Source: Trachelipus rathkii
Lineage: Eukaryota > Arthropoda > Malacostraca > Isopoda > Trachelipodidae
DNA: 22,500 bases
Assembly: GCA_015478945.1 (NCBI GenBank)
Contig: JABUQX010002740.1
Location: 1-22,500, forward strand
Direction of reading: 5' to 3'
The notes under the pieces were generated by a model. That model saw only the letters and a list, made by a program, of their open reading frames with translations. It did no database searches and was not told the origin of the DNA. Shown piece after piece: positions 1-10,815 of the stretch. Every line of letters starts with the position of its first letter. Positions within the stretch are counted from its first letter, which is position 1. A program made the translations under genes and the position numbers.

Positions 1-160
1 AAAAGAGAGGAGTACTTACCTCGTGATCAGGTTTGGTGTGTGGAACAAATCTAAGTGATCTCGTTGACTCTGAGTCATCTGGTGGGAAGGTCAGAGGCGG
101 GCTGACTCAACACCTGACTTCGGTTGCGAACAGCAAGCATATGGATCCGGGAACTTGGAC
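1..160. other. Complex sequence at left edge, possible exon edge on minus strand
   Basis: This is non-repetitive sequence with balanced base use, unlike the TA-rich DNA that follows. On the minus strand the octamer AGGTAAGT (positions 21 down to 14) is a perfect match to the eukaryotic splice-donor consensus. A frame open for 29 codons (106 down to 20) runs into it in phase 0, after a TGA upstream. No clear acceptor or known domain is visible, so a chance donor match is equally likely. Confidence 0.15.
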
Positions 161-2030
161 AGAGGAGAATAACTATAGTAATAGTTATATATAGGTGGTA
201 GACAGTAGGATATAATGAACGGTATATATAGTGTGAGTAGTATAATTATTGGTGAGTCTTACGAAAGTGAGAGGGGTAGATATAGTTAACGGTGTAGGGT
301 GGTAGGAGGGTTATTAGTGAGGATACTAGGTATTCAGTAGGTGATGGTAGGAGTAGTATATCTAATAGTATAATGTATGCTAGTGTATGTAAATCTGGTC
401 TACGTAACGAGTGCTTGTGTATCATAAACCTAGACTATAGAAAGGGAGTGCAGTTGGTGCTATCGATCATGTAAGGCGGGACTCACGTTTAGGAGAGATG
501 CCATTCCTTGGGACTCAGTTGCGTATTAAATTGGGGCCAATTACAACTGAACTAGAATTGTTTACAGGTTGCGAACAGGAAATCAATGGGGTAAGAAGAT
601 GTTGGCACAGTATGATGAATATATTGTTAATAGTTCCACAATAGCAGTGTCCCGAACGAATATGTTATAGTATATATATATAGTATCATATAAGATATAT
701 TATGAGGTATTATATATAAGTTATAGTGTGAAGTATATAGTTGATATAGATAAAGGTAAGTTATAGTGAAATCGTACGTAAATATACTCGAAATTAATGT
801 TCGTTTGTTCGATGACGGCATTGGTTAAGTATTGCAGCATGTATCATAAGAAAGGAGAATGCGGTCGTGGGGTAGCGTAGCGCTGTATCGTGTGGTGACT
901 ATCAATCCGTATGCACTCTACGAAAAATCCTAGCGTAACAAAAGTCTGTTAAATGAATATTGTACATTTGACAACCAATTTTAAATAATGGCGCGGATTT
1001 ATATATATAAGTAATATATATATATGATAATATAATTATTAAGGATTTTTTGTTATATATGATATATGAAATATGATATATGATATATAGTATAGTATAT
1101 GGTATAGTAGTATATAGTAGTAGTTATATAGTTGAAATATATATATATATGCAAAAGTATATATAATCATATATATATATTATTTATTATTCTATTGAAG
1201 TAGGTAGTATTATCGTAAGTAGACTATTTAAAGTTACAGGTGTTGTATGAGGGTTAAAAATCTAGAGTAACGTGTGATCGAATATGTGTGATTATCGGTT
1301 AGCAGATGGTGCAGTTGAAGACGGGGGTGAAGTGTACGTGAGTTGTGCTGTTACGTCAGGCTTATAAGCTGTAGGAGTTAAGTAGTGGAAGTGCCTGGGT
1401 ACAGAGTGAAGGTTGCACTGTATTGGTGTATGAACATGGGTAAAGAGCGCAGAGGAAGTTTCGTTGAATTGAGGACAACTCGTGAGCTATAATAGCCGAT
1501 ATATAGGTAGGTCGGAGATATGTTAGGTGTGTGAGGTCGGGTTCCTAGGTGGGCTAGGGAATAGTGTTATATATATATATCATATATATATATACGTAGG
1601 TATGTATAGTATATAGTATAGGTTATTTAATAGATAGTAGGTTTATATATACTATTTATATATATAATAGTTAATTAATAGTGATAATGATGAAGTAAGT
1701 ATATATATATATAGGTATATATAGTATATATCTAATTATTATTATGATTATTATAGTTATAATATATATATATAGTATCTATGTATAATATTTATATTTA
1801 TAAATATATTATATATAGTGATAGGTATAGAGGTAGTCAGGGTGTGATATTATAGGGGCGTGGGCTATGTGGATCGTGTGATATATATAAGATATATACT
1901 ATATAAAATACTATATATTAGATATATTAATATAGTTATATACTATATATATATATATATATATATAATGTATATTATATATATAATAATATATATATAT
2001 ATTTATATATATAATACTTAATTAGACGGC
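160..2030. repeat. Degenerate TA/TAG-rich tract with G-rich islands
   Basis: This stretch alternates imperfect TA-rich runs (about 160-400, 664-760, 998-1180, 1566-1830 and 1876-2022) with more complex islands (about 401-660, 761-990 and 1200-1560). The TA runs are broken mainly by G, giving TAG and GTA, and rarely by C. The islands also carry far more G than C: line 1381-1440 has 23 G and 6 C. I see no gene or RNA here; the translatable stretches are short and follow the TA repeat. Confidence 0.8.
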
Positions 2031-2615
2031 TACATGCTAATAGAATAAATTATTAAATTAGGCGTATATCATAAAAAAGTTTAAATAAAGCATTTGGGAA
2101 AGTGAATAGAAAAGTTTAACAACAAAGTAATTAATTTTTTTTTTTGGATATGAGTATATTGGAAGTACTTTTTTGCCGCTATTCATATATGAAAAGACGT
2201 GCGGAAAGGTCATAATTTGGGGAAGGTTGGATCAAGCTGTGGATAACTTTCTTTAGCATTGGGGTGACTCTGCCTCCCCCGAAATTTTTCCGAAGATCCC
2301 GCATATACTTTCCCAATATTGGTTGTTTTCAGAATATTTTAAGAAATAACATGCTTAAGGCAACAAAAAAATTTTGTTTTTAGGGGCGAAGATTTTTTTC
2401 CCAAGGTAGTCTTAACCTAACTCTGAAATTACTAACTAGACATAGGTCTAATACTAACTTAAGTCGTAACTAGCTACATGATTTCACACCTATACGGGGA
2501 GATAGGAAAAAAATTCATTTCGCCTATAAAACATCTATGTTATGTATCATACGGAGGCTTTACCTGTGATTTTTTTTGTATTGTATTTTTTTAAGCTTTG
2601 ATGTACGTCATGGAG
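2030..2615. other. Complex AT-rich island, nothing recognised
   Basis: This is non-repetitive AT-rich sequence between two TA-rich blocks, with homopolymer T and A runs near 2134-2146 and 2570-2590. I found no open frame of useful length, no domain-like translation, no RNA gene and no clear match to either arm of the large inverted repeat. Confidence 0.5.
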
Positions 2616-3572
2616 TATGATATTAGTATTATATTATATTATTATATATATTCTATATATATATATATTAGGTATAGTATATAGTATTAATATATAGTAT
2701 TATATACATAGAATAAGGATGTAGTTATAATAGTATTATAGTAGTATAGTATATATATTAGGGCAGGAGTAGTGTCAGTTATGTAGATATTATATAGGTA
2801 AGTAGGGTATATATAATGTTAGATAGTATTAAATATAGTATTATAGTATGATATATAGTAGTATATATATATATTATATATATAGTAGTAATAGGTCTAT
2901 ATATATATACTATTGTATATAATAGTATAAGGTATATACTATAGTTATGATAATGTACTATAGTATATATGTAGAGATTCGGGTATCTAGTACGTAGTAC
3001 TTAGTATAGGTATATATAGAGTATATACTATATAGTATTATATATTCAATATAATATATAAGTTTATATATAATATATAGTATAATATATAGTATTACTA
3101 TGATATGATTCGTATATATATTATATTATATAGGTATTATATATTATATATTATAGTATTATAATATTATATATATATTTATATAGTATTATATATATAT
3201 ATATTATATAGCGGAATAAATATAGTTAGTATATATTTATATATATATATATAGTATACCTGTTATATGATATATATATATATAGTACTAGTATTATATA
3301 TATATATATTTATATGGTAATAGCGTATATATATCTATATATATATATAAGTAGATATATATATATATTATACTATATTATATATATTATAATATAATTA
3401 GGTAGGAGGTATATATATATAATATTATAGTATATAGTATATATATATATATAAAATTATATATATATTTATATATGATCATATATATATATATATTATA
3501 TATCGTATAGTATACTATATATATATATAGTATATATTATATATTTAATATTAATATATATATAATAATTTA
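2616..3572. repeat. Long imperfect (TA)n array
   Basis: About 950 bp consists almost wholly of TATATA runs with point interruptions, mostly G (TATAGTATA), with a few short complex inserts such as 2761-2820 and 2965-3010. This is one of the largest TA blocks in the window. Such arrays can form hairpins and are often collapsed or misassembled, so its true length is uncertain. Confidence 0.9.
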
Positions 3573-3888
3573 TCGTCATGCTGCGATAAGGCACAAAATA
3601 ATTGATGTAGCAATTATTTCAAAAAGGGGGCATGAGCCTAGTAAGAAAATTCATCTTACCGGCCACTATTTTAAGCATATTGGTAAGATTTTTCAAAATT
3701 AGCCTGTCCTTCACTCGCATTTACATTATGCTCCAAAGGAGAGAGCTACAGCTATTGTTGAAAGCAAGTGCATCAAGAAAGATTGTCAATGGGTAGACGA
3801 AAGGTGTGCAATGAGGCTTTTAAAATATGCAGGGAAGGATGTCGCACTTTATTCGAGTGAGTCGGCAATGATGTATACGAGGAGTGTG
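3541..3888 (+). pseudogene. Possible decayed coding fragment, family unknown
   Basis: In one + frame, codons run from about 3541 to a TGA at 3889-3891 with a single internal stop (TAG, 3700-3702). After that stop, 62 codons are open (3703-3888). The translation has mixed composition, unlike the repeat-driven peptides around it, for example GHYFKHIGKIF before the stop and KCIKKDCQWVDERCAMR after it. I do not recognise a family. No start context, splice sites or neighbouring exons support a living gene. A relic of a mobile element or a chance open frame are both possible. Confidence 0.2.
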
Positions 3889-4165
3889 TGAGTGTTACCC
3901 CCAGATATATATCTGTGCACATTCCTGTCATAATTCCTAAGACGTGAGTGTCTCCAGCTTCTAAAGTACAATAGCTTCACTGTCCCACTCTGGCACAATA
4001 CTTTGCTTTCGTAAGTCCTGCGAATTTACCCAACCTGTATTGCACTTGCGAACAAACATGTAATTGTTAGGATTCGCTCGGGTAGTAAAACTGAGTTTTT
4101 TGACGATATCGATGCTTCGATAGGATTGGTAAGTGCAACAGGTGTTATATCAACTTTTTGATTAT
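3573..4165. other. Complex island between TA arrays
   Basis: This is balanced-composition sequence between two TA arrays. It contains the weak coding-like frame described separately in its first half. The second half (about 3890-4160) has no useful open frame and no repeat that I can see. It has no convincing partner in the right half of the window. Confidence 0.5.
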
Positions 4166-4167
4166 AG

Positions 4168-4395
4168 TAGGAATATATATTATATATAATATATATATAT
4201 ATATATATCAGTATATGATATATATATATATAGCTATATACTGATAGTATATAATATATTATATATATAGTAATTATATATATATATAGTATAATATATA
4301 TATTTAATATATATATATATATATATATATAACTAGTATATATGAAGTATATTATATAATATATATATTATATTATATATATATACTATAGTATG
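4168..4395. repeat. Imperfect (TA)n array
   Basis: About 230 bp of TATATA with scattered G, C and AATT interruptions, bounded by complex sequence on both sides. Sequence 4396-4539 between this array and the next is non-repetitive and shows nothing recognisable. Confidence 0.9.
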
Positions 4396-4539
4396 TAGGT
4401 ATTTTGGTTTAGGACTGCTGCTTGCTTAGGTCATGAATAAAGTGTTTGTTAAGGTAATCTATGTGTACTGAAAAATCTTATCATAACGTGAAACGAGTAG
4501 TAGACCTAAACGGAAGCCTAACCTCTCTCTTCTTTTCTA

Positions 4540-4832
4540 ATATATATGTATATTATAATATATATATATATATATATAGTATATAAATATGATATATATA
4601 TATATATAATATATTTATATTATATATTTATATATAATATAGTATTTATAATATAATAATATATATATTATATATTATTATATATAGTTATAATATTACT
4701 ATATATATATATATGATACTATATATATATATATCATATATATATATTATATATAGTACTATATAAAGTTATATATATATATATAAGATTTATATATATA
4801 TATATATATGTATACATATATGGATGTATGTA
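4540..4832. repeat. Imperfect (TA)n array outside the left arm
   Basis: About 290 bp of TA-rich repeat lies just outside the left arm of the large inverted repeat. A similar array at 22120-22430 lies outside the right arm, but the sequence between array and arm differs on the two sides (about 150 bp here, about 700 bp there), so they cannot be called equivalent. Confidence 0.9.
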
Positions 4833-5000
4833 GATGTATTTTGTCAAGTTGAATTTAAAAAAACCGATAATTTTAAAGAATATTGATTTTTGCAATTACT
4901 GAACTAATCTAAACAACAATCACGCAAACACTGTTTCTATAAGAACACGCCCTATTTTGGTCAAAGATGCCGGAGTAGTATGGGGTATGGTCGTACCGTT

Positions 5001-5215
5001 CATGAAATATAGCGCGTTATAGATTCTAACCTATGTTATAGGTTAGGGAGTCGATTTGGGCGTGGTATAACTCGGGATCCTGGGCAGTTCCCTACTCACC
5101 TTTTCTATGCTTCTAGGCATGTATATCGTAATGTCACGCAAAGCCGATAAAGGTTTCTAGCCCTATGTTATAGGGTATGGGAATTCAATTAACCGTGGTT
5201 ATAAACGAGTATGGC
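5001..5215 (+). repeat. Degenerate terminal tandem repeats with palindromic core (left)
   Basis: Two related copies about 131 bp apart (5001-5077 and 5142-5213) share a core reading roughly CTA(A/G)CCTATGTTATAGG, then GGGA(G)TC, then CGTGGT(T)ATAA. In the first copy the core is a perfect inverted repeat: CTAACCTAT (5026-5034) and ATAGGTTAG (5038-5046) around GTT. In the second it is CCCTAT/ATAGGG (5161-5175). A third, partial copy carries TCCCGAGCATAGTGTCTAGCC at 5457-5477. Equivalent copies lie at the outer end of the right arm. Confidence 0.6.
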
Positions 5216-5356
5216 AGCATAGCTAATTGGGTTTAATTTGAGTTAGTAACTACGCTAAATTTTTTCTAATTGCACCTATGCACTTTTTTATTTTCGAGTT
5301 ACAGGCCAGAGCTTGGTGTTGACTGAGTATGTTTGAGGTATGCCGAGTTGATTTCC

Positions 5357-5425
5357 GAGGTGTTTGAGGGAATCGGAGCATGCGCTGAGGTATTAGTGCG
5401 GTGATGAGCACCGCTCAAACACCTC
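5357..5425. other. Nested hairpin (12 bp outer stem, 6 bp inner stem)
   Basis: GAGGTGTTTGAG (5357-5368) is the exact reverse complement of CTCAAACACCTC (5414-5425). Inside it, GCGGTG (5398-5403) pairs with CACCGC (5409-5414) around a 5-base loop. No comparable structure is visible at the matching place in the right arm (about 20880-20940), so it is specific to the left arm or has been lost on the right. Confidence 0.6.
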
Positions 5426-5761
5426 AAGTGAATTTTATAATTTTCAAGGTATATGTCCCGAGCATAGTGTCTAGCCCTAATTTCTAAGCGGATCGGAGCA
5501 ACCCTTAAGGCATTTGGGACCGGTGTTGCGGTGCTTATGTATGTTTTAGCGCTTTTCAAGGTTTTCTACTTATGGTATCCTCTTCAAACTGATCATCGGG
5601 GTTGAAGGTGCTGCCTACCTGCCCCTGAGGTTTCACGTCGCTATGTCCAAGGAGGGGAGGGGATCTGAGCCACCAAAACCTGGAAAAGGACTTAGAAGGT
5701 TGAAATTTGTGGAGTAGATAGAAGAGAACGAATGAAATAGAGTAATGAGTTTGCATTAAGT

Positions 5762-5808
5762 GCCGGAGCACATGAGCCGGAGCTGGAGCTGAGGACGGAG
5801 CCAGACTA
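5762..5808 (+). repeat. GGAGC-rich short repeat (left arm copy)
   Basis: The hexamer-like motif (C/T)GGAGC recurs several times in under 50 bp, mixed with GAGCCGGAGC and GGACGGAGCC. The reverse-complement counterpart (GCTCC-rich) lies at about 20466-20530 in the right arm, with the same spacing to the polypurine tract. No function is evident. Confidence 0.7.
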
Positions 5809-5940
5809 GACTTCTGGTTCCAGTCACAGATTGAGCCAATTGAGGTATGTTTATATATGTTTCAAAGGACATAGATTTTGAATTTGGGGTTTCATAGCCC
5901 CAAAATGTGTTTGAGGTCCCCCTCCTTGAGGGGGTCCTAG

Positions 5941-6060
5941 CTGGAAAAAGAAGAAAAGCACAGAGTGAAGGGCAGAGAAGAAGAAGGAAGGAAAAAGGAA
6001 GAAGCAAGGAGAAAGTAATAAAAAGAAGAAGTAAGAAGAAGTCTCATATGAAGGAGCAAA
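5941..6060 (+). repeat. Polypurine (GA-rich) tract
   Basis: About 120 bp of nearly pure A and G on the + strand, built of AAG, GAAG and GGAA units. Its pyrimidine counterpart is at 20222-20340 in the right arm. The lysine/arginine-rich translation of this stretch is low complexity and should not be taken as a protein. Confidence 0.85.
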
Positions 6061-6195
6061 TGAGCTGGAGTCGGAACCGGTGCTGGAGCAGGAGTTAGAA
6101 GAAAGCACAGAGTGTGTTACCGAGAAAGATGAAGGATGGAAAAAGAAGAAGTCTTTTGTGTCGGAGCAAACGAGAGATTGCAGGTATCGGCACAG

Positions 6196-6216
6196 GCACC
6201 GGTGTGGGGCCGGTGC
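6196..6216. other. Short GC-rich hairpin
   Basis: GCACCGG (6196-6202) and CCGGTGC (6210-6216) form a 7 bp stem around a 7-base G-rich loop in an otherwise AT-rich arm. The right-arm counterpart is recognisable but has lost pairing. Confidence 0.55.
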
Positions 6217-6596
6217 GGTGCCGAGATAGTAAAAATGTACTTAGCACCATAATATTGGTATCCCTTTATATGTTTTCAGCTATGTAGAGCATGAATAACA
6301 TAGTTTCAATACGCTCAACGGTATCTAGGGAGCCCATATGAGATGGGGCTGAACCACAAAACGGAGTTTTACCCTTAAAATAAAATTTAAAGGGCTATAA
6401 GTTATTAAATACATAGACTTACGCTCTAACAACATCCTTATGTTGCACAAATATATGAAACTTAATGCAGACAACTTAAGCGGTACTCGCTTAGTCGTAC
6501 ACAATAGTGTTAAAAGCTGTTTGCACAACTGAAACATCGAGTGTAGAACTTGACTCTGTTTGTTTATGGTGCTGTGATCGCCATAGAGTGCAAAGA

Positions 6597-6613
6597 TGTG
6601 TGTGTGTGTGTGT
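6597..6613 (+). repeat. (TG)n microsatellite, left arm
   Basis: Eight TG units sit where the right arm carries a longer CA repeat (19497-19557 on +). The shared position supports the arm alignment; the length difference shows independent expansion or loss. Confidence 0.9.
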
Positions 6614-6870
6614 AGATTAGAGTTCATATTCATGGAGTCTTACATTTTACTTCAAAACTGATGCATTTTATTTATAGAAAACCTATTTCAATTACTAAAG
6701 TTACATTATAGTTAAGCTAGAATGCTACAAGTTAGATTAGAGTTGAAGGGCTAAGTTAAGTAGACTTAAAGTTTAATTTTATGTTGGAAGGCTAGTGATT
6801 ATTAGGTTTTTTTCTAATTTAATATTATCATTAGTTTTCTTGCTATAGTTTTTTTTTTTCATAATGTTAA

Positions 6871-7640
6871 GCACCTCGTGCGGTTTCGACTTGGTTATTT
6901 AGTCCAACCCGATATATGTAAGTTAATTTTCAACTTTTTTTTAATAAATTTTTTTTGTCCTTGTCAGTATCTCCAATAGACAAAGCTCTGTTCAATCTCC
7001 AAAAAAAATAACAAATACGATACTCTAGAAAGAATTCGGAATCGAAAATGATTGGGAACGATAGTATGCCAAGCGGAGATGGCGAGCGACAATACGAAAT
7101 GTTTTTAATTATTTACAGAAGTCTAATAATAGAATTGAAGTGTGTTTTTCTTAGAGTAATGCGATAATTACTGTACGGAAAACATGTATAAATGTGGTGT
7201 TTTTTTTTGTTTGTTTTTTTGTTAAGATTTTGAAATTTTGAATTTGTTGGTTGTAGTAAAATTTCTTTTATTGTCTTTTTCAGGAAAATAGTGGAAAAAA
7301 GTTGAAATTTATAAACTTTTGAAAACTAAATTATAAGTAATAAAAAATGTGAGTAAAAAAGTGAAAATGAAAAAGATTGAATTCATAAGCGCAATACTTT
7401 TATATAAATTTTTAATTAGTATAAATACAAAAATTATTTTTTTAAGGGAGTAACATTATATTTTGATGATTAGCCTACAAAATAATCTTTTTTCCATTTT
7501 AATCATGGTGTTTCTAATTCTAATTTAATTAAGATATAAATTATTTTTCTGCTGAGAGGTCTGTTTTTCATTTTATCATATATTCTTAATAATTCATATT
7601 ATTGCCAACAGGTAATGGTGAGGAAAATGAAGAAATAGAG
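6871..7640. other. AT-rich non-coding part of the insertion
   Basis: About 770 bp with many A and T runs (for example 7201-7210 and 7437-7445) and no useful open frame. It has no partner in the right arm, which defines it as part of the inserted block. No RNA gene or regulatory motif is recognised. Confidence 0.5.
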
Positions 7641-7750
7641 GTGTCTTGCGAGGGAAGGGGGACGCCTTCATCAGGAGCAGAGAGGCAGCGGAAGAGCCCA
7701 CGGGAGGCAAGGATTTCTCTCAATGTTGTTTAGGTGACGAGAGAGTGTTA

Positions 7751-7941
7751 CGAACGTTTTTGGGGGCAAGTGTTATGTCATTGCATTGCATTGGACTTAC
7801 ATGTGTTTTTGTTTTTGAGGCTTCATACCGGTGCCCAATCAGCAATCCGTCTGTAGCGCTTTGAAGACCGTTCGCATTAAGCTCCTCTTCAATGCGCGCA
7901 TACGTAGCAAAATTTTGAATGGCAGGAAGGTAAAATTTCAT
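7751..7941 (-). pseudogene. Possible Myb/SANT-like DNA-binding domain fragment
   Basis: Read on the minus strand, an open frame from 7941 gives a peptide containing ATYARIEEELNANGLQS followed by ATDGLLIGHRYEASK. The pattern (aromatic residue, I-x-x-x-L-N, G, S/T, then a basic-aromatic stretch) resembles the second and third helices of Myb/SANT-like domains found in transposon-associated and nuclear proteins. A good splice donor, ATGTAAGT, follows about 10 codons later on the same strand. After the donor, the frame stays open to about 7720 with no domain character. The usual conserved tryptophans are missing, so the match is weak. It could be an exon relic of another mobile element or of a host gene; I infer no function. 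Confidence 0.25.
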
Positions 7942-8013
7942 GTAATTTGATTAAAAACTTTTATAATGCGATCACTTCTATACAGAGGTTTTATGAAACC
8001 TTTCTTTTCAGAT

Positions 8014-9975
8014 TTACCAAGTAAACAAGCTCTTCAGCTGGAACCTCTAGCAGCTGAGCACTACGTATTCAAGGCGAAGAAGAGTTATTGGACGTTAGAG
8101 TCAGGTTTGAAATGATGAATATAAGATGACTCCGACGATTGAGTGTAGTTGAGGAGTCATCTGAGTTCTGAAACTGACATTGATAGCGAGGTGGACCAAG
8201 CTATCTACCCTTTTGAACCAGACCTGGGTAGGGAAGAAGAGGAAGCTGACAGGCCTGATGCTGAGCAGCCTGCTGACGATGCTGACGATGATGACGATGC
8301 TGACGATGCTGAAGAAGAGCAATACTAAAAAGCTAGGTCCGCCTATGTGTGAACCAATAAGGAGCCGGCACCTGCTAGAACCAGGGCCAGAAACATTTTC
8401 AATCAAACTGCGCAACTAAAGAACCTAGCAGCACGGGCGGAAACTCCCCTGCAATGTTTTGAGGCGTACATGCAGGCCGACATAATTGACACCATTGTCA
8501 AATACAACAAATATGCCCGCGCCTATATTGCTGAGAGAATTGATTTAAAGGATAAAGAACAGTACAGAGACACCAATGTAGTGGAGTTGCGTGCGTTCCT
8601 GGGTTTTCTTATACTCATGGGCGTAAATAAAGACACAAAAGAGGACCTGGACACACTATGGGATGTAAATATGGGAAGAGGACTATACAGAGCTGCAATG
8701 GCAAAGAGGCGCTTCAGAGCTTTGTTGACATTGATAAGGTTTGACGATCGTCAGGCACGAAGAGAGAAGAGGCATGCAGGGAGCGAAAACCTGATAAGCT
8801 GGGACCCTCTTAGAGAGATTTGTTACCGGGCAGTTAATGATGCTGCTGGAAGGAGTTATAACCTCCATGGGAGGAGAAGTTCTTTATCGACGAGAGCGTC
8901 TGTTGTATTTGTGGGAGGAATGCTAAGCTTTTCGGGTATATTCAAACATAAGCGCGGGAGAAATATATGGAATTGGCTAAGGGTACGAATATTATCCGAT
9001 GGGAGAATATGGGGCAGAAGGTTGATTCCTGTTCAGGACAGACCGTGGATTGTGGGTCCATCGGTGACATTACCGTTCACGCCTGCGGGCAGGGACGATT
9101 GGTGACGGCAGTCGGCTGAAGGGTATTTTAATTCAAATAGAGAACGATTACGAGGAATTTGATCGACTATTTACATACTGTCGATTTTGCGAAAAGTGTG
9201 TATGAAAGGGATCCTGGAAGTAGTCGGAGGCGATCAAGCACAAAAAGGGTCAGGTTTACTACCAGTATAAAGGCCTCCAGGTGTCCGAGAGCATACTGCG
9301 ACATGGTGGTCATGCACTTGTCTAAAGAAGGCACCAGGCAGGGTAGCTGCACCATAATAGTTATGTTTTCTATGCAAAAACTAACAATCAGCCGGAAAAA
9401 TGTACTATGCCTATACACATCAGTGGGCTTTCAAGGGTACATGAAACATATAAAGGTAAGAAAAGGGATGAAGAAGAAGATTCCAGAGATTTAGAGAGAT
9501 GTTGTACTAATGCTCACAAGTGGGTGTAATGGATAGCTGCTGACAGATGGATTTTTTTTCTACGTCTAGACAGTGCTTCGACTTTAAAATTCATACAAAA
9601 TAATGGCATGAAGGATGCGGCGGGATTATGAATGCTATCCAAAGAGAAAAAACAGTATGTAGGGTAAAATATTGCGTTCCACAAGCAATTGAAAGTATCT
9701 ACCAAACTCCTTAGAAGGGCTAATACTTTAGATAAGTTCTAGATAATAGATAAGAACTAAATGATCGAATTGTTTCGGGATTAGCAGCAAGCGAACCGTC
9801 AACGATGGAAATATTGAATTGAGCAAAGGAAGAGTGCAGATTTGCTACATTGATAGAAGCCAATGGAAGTTGAAAGCATATGTAAAATCAGGTCGCACTG
9901 CAAGTGATGTAAATGCTCCTGCTGTGCCAATGCATCGCGCAGGCAGCATTAGTATGTTTAGATGCAAGCCTGCCT
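8014..9975 (+). pseudogene. piggyBac-superfamily transposase, decayed
   Basis: This is a broken copy of a DDD-type cut-and-paste transposase that integrates at TTAA. The N-terminal part (8014-8325) gives SKQALQL, then an acidic tract with runs of D and E (8182-8325), typical of piggyBac N-termini. In-frame stops follow at 8326 and 8350. The best-preserved part is 8353-8860 in the same frame: TRARNIF, then RDTNVVELRAFLGFLILMG, LDTLWDV and FRALLTLIRFDDR, characteristic of the family core. The frame then shifts: FIDES (8883-8897) matches the first catalytic-Asp region, and IDYLHTVDFAKSVYER (from 9162) matches the DNxFTS region with the Asp kept but neighbours changed. The third Asp region is not found with confidence. 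The C-terminal part shows GLAASEPSTM (about 9777) and GRVQICYIDRS (from about 9831), a degraded Cys-rich zinc-binding end. At least two frameshifts and several stops rule out activity. Family lengths are about 550-600 residues, consistent with the 1.96 kb span. Confidence 0.88.
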
Positions 9976-10047
9976 CTAAGCTAAGTTTATTTCTGGCTTT
10001 GTTTTTTCATAGTGAGGATATAGATCCCTTATCGATTAGCTAGGGAT

Positions 10048-10815
10048 ATAATTATGAGTATATATATAAATTAGTATATATATATATATATAGTATTAGA
10101 TATTTATATATCTTCTAATCGTAAACATTTCAATTGGCAATATATATATACAGCCGTATATATATAGTATATAGTGAGTAGATAAGTGATTGAATCTTTT
10201 CAAATTGAAAAAACTATTTAATATAGTTTTTTTCATATAGATAGTAATATATATAAAGTAAAGTCATATTATAATATAGAAAATATAGGCATACAGCAAC
10301 AGAAATATTAATGCAGCAGTTTTTATATATATATTTATGATATATATATATTATATATATAGGGGGTATATATATATTATTATATATATATGGTTATATA
10401 TATATACTTATATATATATATGATATATAATATATAACTGGTAGTTATGGTGATATATATATTTCCTTTTTCTAGCATATAAGTAGGAAAGTCGGTAATA
10501 ACCAAAATAGTTTGGTTGGTAATTTCAGATTTATAAATCTTAAATTCAAAGTTTATTCATCTTTGGGAGATAAGTATATATATATATATATAGTATATAT
10601 ATATATATATATATACTTATATATATTGATAGTATATCTATATATAATATCGTCATATTATATATATAGTATATACTAGTGTATATATTATATAAATATA
10701 TTATATCAATATATTATATATATAAATGGAAATATATAGTATATAGTATATTTATTATATATAATATATATATATATAGTATATTATATTTATATATATA
10801 TATAAATATATATAA
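10048..10815. repeat. Interrupted (TA)n arrays inside the insertion
   Basis: TA-rich runs at about 10048-10170, 10320-10450 and 10570-10815 are separated by AT-rich but complex sequence. They start about 70 bp after the transposase remnant and have no counterpart in the right arm. They account for part of the excess length of the inserted block. Confidence 0.85.

Larger units (their letters stand above)
4985..6866 (+). repeat. Large inverted repeat, left arm, outer segment
   Basis: Read on +, this segment matches the reverse complement of 19276-21400 in order along its length. Clear anchors are GGTTGAAGGTGCTGCCT (5599-5615), GGACTTAGAAGG, the ATGAGCCGGAGC block near 5770, AAGCACAGAGTGAAGGGCAG (about 5955), AGTCTCATATGAAG (about 6040), GCACCATAATATT (about 6243), GAGCATGAATAACATA (about 6287) and CATTTTATTTA followed by TAGAAAACCT (about 6664-6686). 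Identity by eye is roughly 70-85 percent with many small indels, so the arms are old and not a simple assembly duplicate. The peptides that can be translated here follow repeat composition and are not genes. Confidence 0.85.

Noticed and set aside
5907..6098. Plus-strand frame giving a Lys/Arg-rich peptide
   Set aside because: It is read from the polypurine tract. The matching right-arm DNA does not keep the frame, and no domain is visible.
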